DNA of 18,310 bases from M55B112 sp040880545 (lineage in GTDB: Bacteria > Bacteroidota > Bacteroidia > Bacteroidales > GCA-2748055). Below the pieces are notes generated by a model, which saw only the letters and a program-made list of their open reading frames with translations, was not told where the DNA came from and ran no database searches. Of the stretch, positions 1-6,861 are shown piece by piece; within the stretch, counting starts at the first letter, position 1; each line of letters opens with the position of its first letter. The stretch covers positions 1-18,310 of the forward strand of contig JBBDIE010000137.1 of assembly GCA_040880545.1 (NCBI GenBank). The letters run 5' to 3'. The translations under genes were made by a program, and so were the position numbers.

Positions 1-1259
1 TCACTGGAAAGCTCCTTTTTCAATGAATCTTTGGAAAAGTACCACCCAATGAATATTACGATAAAAAATCCACCAAAGGGTAATAAAATATCGGGTGAAG
101 CATTAAATACTGAAAACACATCACTGGAAGCGGTACATATTATTCCCAGAACAGCCACTGAGGCCGTAGCCAGAATGACCGCCCGTTTCCTTGATATTTT
201 CAGCTGTTCAGAAAGGTAAGCCACAATGACCTCCAGTACCGAAATGGTTGACGTGATCGCTGCAAAACAGAGCAGCAGAAAAAACAACAATGCCCAGATC
301 AACCCGCCAGGCATATTCTGGAAGATCACTGGTAATGTAACATATACAAGTTCCGGTCCCTGTCCCGGATTAATACCAAAAGCAAATACTGCAGGAAAAA
401 TGGCCAATCCGGCAATTACTGCAATACATGTATCTGCAATTGCAACACTTACAGCCGTATTGGCAAGATTCTCCTGCCTCCTGATATAGGAGCCGTAAGT
501 TATGAGTGTACCCATCCCGATGGAAAGGGAAAAGAATGCCTGCCCCAGTGCTTCCAGAATTACCTGAACAGGAGCTTCCCTGATCTGCGTAAAATCAGGT
601 TTGAAGAGAAATACTAACCCTTCCCTGGCTCCTTCCAGCGTTAACGATCTAAAAACCAATATAACCAGGAGCAGTAACAATAATGGCATCAATATCTTTG
701 CATATTTTTCAATCCCTTTCTTCACTCCTGATATGACAATAAATCCTGTGAAAAAGAGCATTATCAGGAACCACAATACCGGACGCCAAATACCCGTAGT
801 AAACAATTCATAATGGCGTTGGAAAAACTCACGTGAAGCATCGCCGGTAAGCCCTGCAACACCAGATTTTTCGGGTATAATCAACCATTTTAATGACTGT
901 ACCAGGTATTCAAGGGTCCAGCCTGCCACCACCGTATAAAATGCGAGTATGATAAAAGCTGTCACCACGCCCAGGGATCCGATCAGATACCACCTTTTTT
1001 TGGGCGCGATTTTCTTAAAGGCGCCAACTGGATTTAATTGTGCATTCCTTCCAATTACAAATTCAGACATCATCACAGGAATCCCGATGACTGCTATAAA
1101 TAACAGATAGATCAGCAGGAATGCGCCTCCACCGTTTTCTCCCAGGACATAGGGAAACCTCCAGATATTACCCAGGCCGATAGCCGAACCTGCTGCCGCT
1201 GCTATCAGTCCAAATTTCGATGAAAAATTGTCTCTTGGTGAAGAACTTCCCGGATTCAT
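1..1259 (-). CDS. Sodium-dependent NSS (SLC6-like) transporter, 3' end cut by window edge
   Basis: Reading the minus strand from ATG at 1257-1259 gives about 419 codons with no stop before the window edge, so the C-terminus is missing. The family is the neurotransmitter:sodium symporters (LeuT, TnaT and MhsT in bacteria), inner-membrane proteins that couple Na+ influx to uptake of amino acids or related solutes. Visible hallmarks are the TM1 motif GSAIGLGNIWRFPY (residues 24-37), then NGGGAFLLIYL of TM1-2, VVAGWTLEYL of TM3, and ALGQAFFSLSIGMG of TM6, all with long hydrophobic segments between them. The last visible residues are a transmembrane segment followed by a short charged tail, so probably only a few dozen residues are lost. 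Substrate cannot be read from sequence; an amino acid is the family default. It lies 225 bp downstream of fbaA on the same strand. I see no strong promoter match; CAATATTA at 1293-1300 (minus TAATATTG) is 7 of 8 to the -7 consensus. Confidence 0.93.
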   Translation of the reverse strand, partial: MNPGSSSPRDNFSSKFGLIAAAAGSAIGLGNIWRFPYVLGENGGGAFLLIYLLFIAVIGIPVMMSEFVIGRNAQLNPVGAFKKIAPKKRWYLIGSLGVVTAFIILAFYTVVAGWTLEYLVQSLKWLIIPEKSGVAGLTGDASREFFQRHYELFTTGIWRPVLWFLIMLFFTGFIVISGVKKGIEKYAKILMPLLLLLLVILVFRSLTLEGAREGLVFLFKPDFTQIREAPVQVILEALGQAFFSLSIGMGTLITYGSYIRRQENLANTAVSVAIADTCIAVIAGLAIFPAVFAFGINPGQGPELVYVTLPVIFQNMPGGLIWALLFFLLLCFAAITSTISVLEVIVAYLSEQLKISRKRAVILATASVAVLGIICTASSDVFSVFNASPDILLPFGGFFIVIFIGWYFSKDSLKKELSS

Positions 1260-1484
1260 AGATTTATTTGTATTGCAGTTAATAAAGGCTAGCAATATTA
1301 ATAAAAAATCAGAAACAATAACAGGGGGAAATTATGGTTCCTGCAAAACAAATACTATTCAATGGCCCTGGATTAAACAGCCGGATAAGCCATTATCAGA
1401 TGAGGTGAAAAGAAAAAGCCCCATGGTTTCCCACGGAGCTTTAATTTTCAGGTGGGCTGTATTAAGCACCCTCCTGTATCAGTA

Positions 1485-2564
1485 TTACAGTCGGTCTATA
1501 CAGTTCAGGTCCTCAAATGCACCTTTGAGTCTTTCAATAAGAGCCAACTCACCAGCACGCAACCAAACGCGTGGATCGTATTTTTTCTTGTTCGGCTTAT
1601 CATCGCCTTCCGGGTTTCCTATTTGTCCCTGGAGGTAATCATGGTTTGCAGCCTCATACTTTCTCACTCCATCCCAGAATGCCCATTGCGTATCTGTATC
1701 AATGTTCATTTTAATGACACCATATCCAATCGCTTCCCTGATCTCCGCCTGGGTGGAACCTGATCCGCCGTGGAACACAAAATTGACCGGTTTTTCAGAT
1801 GTACCGTACTTTTTCTGGATGTATTTTTGTGAATTATCAAGGATCTTCGGGGTAAGTTTCACATTTCCGGGCTTGTAAACGCCGTGAACATTACCGAAAG
1901 CTGCTGCAATAGTGAACCTGTTGCTTACTTTACTCAGTTCTTCATACGCATAAGCTACCTCCTCCGGCTGGGTGTATAATGATGAGGTATCAATACCGGT
2001 ATTATCCACACCATCTTCTTCTCCACCGGTAACTCCAAGCTCAATTTCAAGGGTCATACCCATCTTATCCATCCTGGCCAGGTACTTCTTGCAGATGGCT
2101 ATATTTTCTTCCAGTGGTTCTTCTGACAGGTCAAGCATATGTGAACTGTACAGTGGCTTACCATATCTTTCAAAGTGCCTTTCTCCTGCATCCAGCAATC
2201 CGTCTATCCATGGCAGTAATTTTTTTGCGGCATGATCGGTATGAAGGATAACCGGTACTCCATATAGTTCTGCCATATAATGCACGTGTTTTGCACCTGA
2301 GACAGCACCGGCAATGGCTGCTTTTTCATTCTCATTGGAAAGCCCCTTGCCTGCATAAAAGATTCCTCCACCGTTTGAAAACTGGATAATAACAGGTGAA
2401 TTGACCACTTTTGCGGTTTCTATCACTGCGTTTACAGTGTTACTCCCTACAACATTCACTGCAGGAAGTGCAAATTGATTCCTCCTGGCAATTGCCATAA
2501 GTTTCTGGTAATCGTCGCCCGTAACTACACCGGGCTTAATAACGTCTAAAATTTTTTCAGCCAT
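1485..2564 (-). CDS. fbaA: Class II fructose-bisphosphate aldolase
   Basis: Zn-dependent aldolase that interconverts fructose 1,6-bisphosphate with dihydroxyacetone phosphate and glyceraldehyde 3-phosphate in glycolysis and gluconeogenesis; cytosolic. I start it at ATG 2562-2564, giving MAEKILDVIK and 359 residues, the same length as the E. coli FbaA type; the reading frame extends 15 codons further upstream, but that part overlaps the promoter and does not resemble the family. Metal and substrate residues are visible: HTDHAAKK (H108, D110, H111), GGEEDGVDN (180-188), GNVHGVYKPGN (H227), FHGGSGS (H265) and NIDTDTQWA (287-295). This is the class IIA (FbaA) subgroup, judged by the long insert and the C-terminal YDPRVWLRAGE segment. 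It lies 143 bp downstream of tamL on the same strand but has its own -7 promoter candidate, so it need not depend on tamL transcription. Confidence 0.97.
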   Translation of the reverse strand: MAEKILDVIKPGVVTGDDYQKLMAIARRNQFALPAVNVVGSNTVNAVIETAKVVNSPVIIQFSNGGGIFYAGKGLSNENEKAAIAGAVSGAKHVHYMAELYGVPVILHTDHAAKKLLPWIDGLLDAGERHFERYGKPLYSSHMLDLSEEPLEENIAICKKYLARMDKMGMTLEIELGVTGGEEDGVDNTGIDTSSLYTQPEEVAYAYEELSKVSNRFTIAAAFGNVHGVYKPGNVKLTPKILDNSQKYIQKKYGTSEKPVNFVFHGGSGSTQAEIREAIGYGVIKMNIDTDTQWAFWDGVRKYEAANHDYLQGQIGNPEGDDKPNKKKYDPRVWLRAGELALIERLKGAFEDLNCIDRL

Positions 2565-2606
2565 GATTAAATTAAAATATATATTGAAAATTGAAATTCT
2601 GAGCCA

Positions 2607-2614
2607 CAAAATTA
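2607..2614 (-). promoter_or_regulatory. Candidate -7 promoter element of fbaA
   Basis: The minus strand reads TAATTTTG, an exact match to the Bacteroidota -7 consensus TAnnTTTG, 42 bp before the fbaA start. No TTG lies at the expected -33 spacing, so this is only half a promoter match. It implies a leader of about 35 nt. Confidence 0.45.
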
Positions 2615-2642
2615 ATCAAAAAAAATGAATGGTGCGCATATA

Positions 2643-2660
2643 ACAAGTCTCTTTACTTGT
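2643..2660 (-). terminator. Weak stem-loop between tamL and fbaA
   Basis: On the minus strand ACAAGT and ACTTGT form a 6-bp perfect stem around AAAGAG. A run of eight T follows about 18 nt later rather than directly. It could end tamL transcription, but the short AT-rich stem makes this weak. Confidence 0.25.
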
Positions 2661-2707
2661 AATCAGATCAAGGTGGACCTGCATCCCTCTGCATTCGTGG
2701 GATCTGG

Positions 2708-5011
2708 TCAGAATGGATATCCTATTGCAAAATTGTATCCCAGGTCGTTCCATTGCAGGTCCGTATTTGCAGGAACCCAGCGTTCACCTTCAGGATATGA
2801 AGGATCCACCATAGGTATCCCGATATCTACCCGGAAGATAAAATAGTTAAAATCAAAGCGTAAGCCGAATCCGGTTCCAACAGCGATCTCCTTATAAAAC
2901 TTTTTCAGATCAAACAGTGCCCCCACCCTGTCATCTTCTTTGGACAGCGACCAGATGTTGCCCGCATCGACAAACAGTGCTCCTTCCAGTTTCCAGAACA
3001 ATTTGAACCTGTATTCAATATTGAATTCTATTTTCAAATCTGCTGTTTGGTTAGGATATTTAGAGATCGAATCACCCTCAAAGGATCCAGGCCCCAGGTT
3101 TTTTACTCTCCATGCCCTGATTCCATTGGCCCCTCCGCCAAAAAATTGCTTTTCAAAGGGGATGGCAGTGGAATTCAGATATGGTAACGCTACTCCCAGG
3201 AAACCTCTGTATACCATGCTTACACCATTGGTTCTGTAATCATAATGCCTGAAATCTATATCGGTCCTGACATACTGTGCATAGTCAACACCAAATAGCT
3301 GAAAAACAGCATCCTCTTCAGGTGAGCCAACCAACCTGTATAATCCATACATTATATTGCCCGCTGTTTCAATTCCAAACCGTACATATTGAAAATCACT
3401 GGTCTTATTAAGCCTCTGATTGGAATAGACCAGCCTGTATCTCTGATCTGTAATAAAATGTGGCAGATAACTGTAATAGAGATAGGTTCCCTCAAGCCAG
3501 GCCCTGAAATCGTCATCCAGCTTCGGTGTATTTATAAGGCTGATATCAATTGGGTAAACAGCATGTGTTACAAACCTGTTGCCTCTCCACCTGTATCCAA
3601 AACTGCCAAGGAAAGTGGATCTTGTATAATCCGGCCTCTTTTGGTAGTTGTAGGCCAGGCTAAAATTTGTTTGGGGATTATATTTCCTGATAAACTGATC
3701 GGTCTTAAACGGGAGCAGGAACTGAGGCAGGTTCAGTTGCGCCTCCACACCGAACTCCTGCATTGTTCCAAATTCCTCAACTGGTTGTTCAGGATTTTCC
3801 GGCAATGTCTCAATGGCACCCAGGAACGTAAGGTCAAATTTCTCAGAGCCACCAAACAGGTTCCGGTGTTGGTAATTCAGGTTTCCGGCAGCACCGATGT
3901 TCCCTCCCGATGTTGTGCCCTCGATTCCACCGGTAAAAGCCTGATTTATTGAGGGTAACATCTTAATTTCACAATCAAGCAGTTGCGTATCGCCCTCCAC
4001 CTGGTTGAAATTAATATCCACCAATCGTAATGCACTTAGCGATGTCAGGTTCCTGTAGGTTTGCTGTACTCGCCGCAAATTGTACAGGGCACCCGGGATA
4101 ATATAATTCTTTTGCGTGATTAACGTATGCTTGATCCTGATATCCGCTCCGCTACTTACAAATATTCCGTCATGTCTGACGGAATCGGTCCTGTCATCCC
4201 CGCTGTTCCCTTCATATCGCAAAATATCCGAATCGGCTGACATATACACATTCCGAATCCTGTAAGTTGGATGCTTTGTACGAAGCGTATTCCCCAATGA
4301 ATCCTTTACCGGGTAATTCCTGATACCCATGGTCACATCTACCATGTGATCACCCATGGTACTGTCTACTTCATAATAAATGTAATCCCTTGTGAAATTA
4401 TAATAGCCACTGTTTCTTAACAACTCTTCTATCCGTATATTTTCTGCCCTGAATTTTTCCACATCATATTGATCCTCTTCTTTCAATACCTGAGGAATGG
4501 AATCATTGACAATAAATTTCGACAGCGAAGCGTCTTCAAAGAAATAGTCAATATTCCTTATATAATATGGCACTCCCGGATTAATGCTGTAGATTACATT
4601 GGCCTTCCGGTTTTTAATAATCGTAGTATCAGTTACCCGGGCATTGAAATAGCCTTTGTTAAACAGGAACATCTCCAATTGCTGGGTTGTATTTGCTTTC
4701 AGATCCTCGTTGTAAGAGACAGGTGGTTCTCCAATACTTTTCAGCCAACGGTTCACCCCATTATCTTTCTCTTTCCCTGAAAGATTATACAAACCTAACC
4801 AGAATTTCCAGCCCAGCACTTTCTTGTTGGGTTTCTGCTTCACGTAATTCCTGAACTCATCTTTTGGAATATCACTTCTGGTATCCTCAATCTTGTATCT
4901 GTTCAGAAGGTATTCATCTTCATTAAGATACTTTGTTGGGTTGCACGACCAAACGACGAGAAGAGCTGCGATCAGAATTGTAAATTGTATGGAAAATCTA
5001 TGCCTGGTCAA
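2708..5011 (-). CDS. tamL: TamL-type BamA/TamA family outer-membrane lipoprotein
   Basis: Omp85-superfamily protein of 767 residues that probably helps insert or assemble outer-membrane proteins. The N-terminus has a charged start, a hydrophobic stretch and a lipobox-like VWSC with Cys at residue 23; a lipidated TamA homologue is the form called TamL in Bacteroidota. Residues about 25-370 are POTRA-like, with alternating short strands and helices, including the segment GVPYYIRNIDYFF. The rest is beta-barrel: many alternating aromatic strands, the loop-6 signature FFGGGANGIRAW around 623-634 (equivalent of VRGY/IRGW), and a C-terminal strand ending in Phe (NFAIGYPF). The start is TTG at 5009-5011; no in-frame ATG lies between it and the lipobox, and none was found in about 90 bases upstream. 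It is divergent from the RNA methyltransferase. No tamB-like gene is in the window. Family assignment is firm; the tamL rather than generic bamA-like label is inference from the lipobox. Confidence 0.88.
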   Translation of the reverse strand: MTRHRFSIQFTILIAALLVVWSCNPTKYLNEDEYLLNRYKIEDTRSDIPKDEFRNYVKQKPNKKVLGWKFWLGLYNLSGKEKDNGVNRWLKSIGEPPVSYNEDLKANTTQQLEMFLFNKGYFNARVTDTTIIKNRKANVIYSINPGVPYYIRNIDYFFEDASLSKFIVNDSIPQVLKEEDQYDVEKFRAENIRIEELLRNSGYYNFTRDYIYYEVDSTMGDHMVDVTMGIRNYPVKDSLGNTLRTKHPTYRIRNVYMSADSDILRYEGNSGDDRTDSVRHDGIFVSSGADIRIKHTLITQKNYIIPGALYNLRRVQQTYRNLTSLSALRLVDINFNQVEGDTQLLDCEIKMLPSINQAFTGGIEGTTSGGNIGAAGNLNYQHRNLFGGSEKFDLTFLGAIETLPENPEQPVEEFGTMQEFGVEAQLNLPQFLLPFKTDQFIRKYNPQTNFSLAYNYQKRPDYTRSTFLGSFGYRWRGNRFVTHAVYPIDISLINTPKLDDDFRAWLEGTYLYYSYLPHFITDQRYRLVYSNQRLNKTSDFQYVRFGIETAGNIMYGLYRLVGSPEEDAVFQLFGVDYAQYVRTDIDFRHYDYRTNGVSMVYRGFLGVALPYLNSTAIPFEKQFFGGGANGIRAWRVKNLGPGSFEGDSISKYPNQTADLKIEFNIEYRFKLFWKLEGALFVDAGNIWSLSKEDDRVGALFDLKKFYKEIAVGTGFGLRFDFNYFIFRVDIGIPMVDPSYPEGERWVPANTDLQWNDLGYNFAIGYPF

Positions 5012-5084
5012 ATGGAAGTCCTTTAATACTTTGAAATAATAATATACTGGTAATGATATTAAACAGCTGTAAAAGTACGAATTT

Positions 5085-5100
5085 ATAACATAGATGTTAT
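5085..5100. promoter_or_regulatory. Inverted repeat in the divergent tamL / RNA methyltransferase promoter region
   Basis: ATAACAT and ATGTTAT are perfect inverted 7-mers separated by AG. The 10-mer GAATTTATAA occurs directly at 5079-5088 and again at 5104-5113, so it brackets the palindrome. The site lies in the 166-bp region between two divergent genes, where an operator would fit. On the minus strand TACTTTTA (5070-5077) is 7 of 8 to the -7 consensus and next to this site. The region is very AT-rich, so chance is possible. Confidence 0.3.
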
Positions 5101-5165
5101 GGTGAATTTATAATGTAATTAACAGATTTCAAATCACCAGTATTCCGTAATTGTATCTATTATTC

Positions 5166-5173
5166 TATCTTTA
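5166..5173 (+). promoter_or_regulatory. Possible -7 element of the SpoU methyltransferase gene
   Basis: TATCTTTA matches TAnnTTTG at 7 of 8 positions and ends four bases before the ATG at 5178. If used, the transcript would be leaderless or nearly so. No -33 element is seen at the usual spacing. Confidence 0.25.
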
Positions 5174-5177
5174 GATC

Positions 5178-5960
5178 ATGGTATCCATCAGCCGGCAAAA
5201 ACTCATCAGATCCCTGCAACAAAAAAAACAGCGGGACAAGCATGGAATGTTTATTATCGAAGGAGACAAAATCATCACCGATCTGTTGAATTCTGGGGAG
5301 TTGAATGAAAATAATATGGTTTACCTGTGCGCCACCGGTGAATGGTTCAGAAGCAGGAAAGGAATCACAAACAGTGTTCTCTCAAATGCAACAGAAGCGG
5401 AGACCAGGGAATTAAAAAAACTATCTTCCATGGTGACCCCTCCTGATGTGCTTGCTGTCGTGAAGTTTCAGGAGGCAGTCTATTCTACAGATATAATTCG
5501 AAATGGAATCTCCCTGGTTTTTGACACCATCAGGGATCCTGGCAACATGGGTACCATCATCAGAACTGCTGATTGGTTCGGATACAAAAATTTGTTTTGC
5601 AGTCCCGATAGTGTTGATCGCTATAATAGCAAGGTTGTGCAATCATCCATGGGAGGGATAATGAGGGTACAAACACATTATACTGATCTGGAAAAACTTT
5701 TTATGCAGGCGGAGCGAATGAAAATTCCGGTGTACGGAACGACTATGGATGGTAAAGATTTTTTTGAAACGCCGGTGAAACAGAAAGGAATGATTGTATT
5801 TGGCAATGAATCCACCGGGATCAGTAAACAGTTTGAGCCATACTTTACCCGGAAAATTAGCATACCCGATTTTCCGGCAGGTAAGTCAGCTACTGAATCC
5901 TTGAATGTTGCATCCTCGGTTGCGATTATCTGTGCTGAACTCAGGAGAAGAAAAATGTGA
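5178..5960 (+). CDS. SpoU/TrmH-family RNA 2'-O-ribose methyltransferase
   Basis: SPOUT-class, SAM-dependent enzyme of 260 residues that should methylate a ribose 2'-OH in rRNA or tRNA. The N-terminal part (about 1-100) resembles the SpoU substrate-binding domain, with HGMFIIEGDKII typical of this subfamily. The catalytic domain has motif 1 DTIRDPGNMGTIIRTADW (residues 116-133, with N123 and candidate catalytic R129), motif 2 IVFGNESTGIS (206-216, E211) and motif 3 ISIPDFPAGKSATESLNVA (227-245, N243), which builds the trefoil knot and cofactor site. The exact target nucleotide (for example the 23S G2251 site of RlmB) cannot be told. It starts at ATG 5178, divergent from tamL, and converges on porT with only 35 bp between the two stop codons and no clear terminator there. 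Confidence 0.93.
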   Translation: MVSISRQKLIRSLQQKKQRDKHGMFIIEGDKIITDLLNSGELNENNMVYLCATGEWFRSRKGITNSVLSNATEAETRELKKLSSMVTPPDVLAVVKFQEAVYSTDIIRNGISLVFDTIRDPGNMGTIIRTADWFGYKNLFCSPDSVDRYNSKVVQSSMGGIMRVQTHYTDLEKLFMQAERMKIPVYGTTMDGKDFFETPVKQKGMIVFGNESTGISKQFEPYFTRKISIPDFPAGKSATESLNVASSVAIICAELRRRKM

Positions 5961-5995
5961 GTAACTGTCTGATATACAGAAAATTATCCTGCAGA

Positions 5996-6703
5996 TTATT
6001 CAAAATGGAAATTCAACATCACAAGAAAAGATCTGAGGCCGCTGATAGAACCTGAATATTGCTCCACACCAGATAAAGGATCGGTTGTAACCATCATATT
6101 CCTTAACCCCATGGCCAGTTTTATTTCTGTTGAATACTTGAAGTATTGCAGGTAATTATCGATCCCGAATCCAACTTCCAGGTAGATATCACCACTTTTA
6201 GTGTGGATTCTTCCGCCCTCATCCTGATTAAATTCCCTTTGCGCCGACATATCAATCCTGTAACTCATCCCGCTGATTAAGTAAGGCCTGTAATTATTGA
6301 CCCTTTCAGACCTGTATTTTACCAGCAAAGGAAAATCAAGGTAACTGGAGCCGATGGTCATCGAATTGTCTAATTCCCATGTGTCGGGATCAAAAAATAC
6401 CAGGTTCCGCGAACCCAGGTTAATACCGGGAAGAAAACGAAGGTTCCAGTTATCATCTAACCGCAGGTCAGAAACAATGTTCACCTGGAATCCGGCCGGT
6501 TGAAACCCATGTACATCAGCATAGAGAAAACCTGGCTGTTCCTGATTCCGCCGTATGGCATAATCCATTGAGTTCAGTCCAACGGTGAAACCCCAATGCA
6601 ATTTTTTATAATCGAATCCGGGGAGATTTCTCGGCTTGTCTGCCTGGGCATATATCGTTGAAAAGGACAAGACCAATATCAGTATGATGGAATTTCTTCG
6701 CAT
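5996..6703 (-). CDS. porT: PorT/SprT-type type IX secretion outer-membrane protein
   Basis: Predicted 235-residue outer-membrane beta-barrel of the PorT/SprT family, required for type IX secretion (and gliding where present) in Bacteroidota. I start it at ATG 6701-6703, giving MRRNSIILILVLSFS and a Sec signal peptide ending near TIYAQ (residue 20). The frame continues 36 codons upstream but would place charged sequence before the signal peptide and covers the promoter. The family block follows maturation: NLPGFDYKKLHWGFTVGLN (27-45) then SMDYAIRRN, matching the FDxKxxHFGFxLGxNxMDF pattern as I remember it. Later segments alternate polar and apolar residues as barrel strands do, and the protein ends MLNFHFE. 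No other T9SS genes are in the window. A generic OmpA-like barrel is the alternative, but the motif makes PorT more likely. Confidence 0.82.
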   Translation of the reverse strand: MRRNSIILILVLSFSTIYAQADKPRNLPGFDYKKLHWGFTVGLNSMDYAIRRNQEQPGFLYADVHGFQPAGFQVNIVSDLRLDDNWNLRFLPGINLGSRNLVFFDPDTWELDNSMTIGSSYLDFPLLVKYRSERVNNYRPYLISGMSYRIDMSAQREFNQDEGGRIHTKSGDIYLEVGFGIDNYLQYFKYSTEIKLAMGLRNMMVTTDPLSGVEQYSGSISGLRSFLVMLNFHFE

Positions 6704-6718
6704 AGTCAATAAACGGCC

Positions 6719-6726
6719 CAAAGATA
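6719..6726 (-). promoter_or_regulatory. Candidate -7 element of porT
   Basis: The minus strand reads TATCTTTG, an exact TAnnTTTG, 15 bp before the chosen porT start. It supports the shorter start at 6703. No TTG was found at the -33 position. Confidence 0.45.
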
Positions 6727-6861
6727 GGAAATAGTATTTATAGTTTAGTTTGGAAAAATGCATAGCGTGTTGATGCAAATTAATCGCAATCTTATAAAAG
6801 TTCCTGTGCAATTGGTTCCGGATTTTCGTGTAAATTTTTCATGTAGTAACCGTAGTCTTTG

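Noticed and set aside
1474..1490. CTGTA / TACAG inverted repeat over the fbaA stop
   Set aside because: Only 5 bp and without a T-run on the minus strand; not a credible terminator.
1228..1763. Plus-strand frames across the fbaA / transporter gap
   Set aside because: Composition unlike protein and antisense to fbaA and transporter ends.
2565..2609. N-terminal extension of FbaA
   Set aside because: The 359-residue form matches the family length and start; the extension lies in the leader.
3389..3952. 187-codon plus-strand frame antisense to tamL
   Set aside because: Low-complexity translation with no signal or domain, lying fully inside a well-supported gene on the other strand.
6704..6811. 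N-terminal extension of PorT upstream of 6703
   Set aside because: Would place 36 charged residues before a clear signal peptide and covers an exact -7 box.
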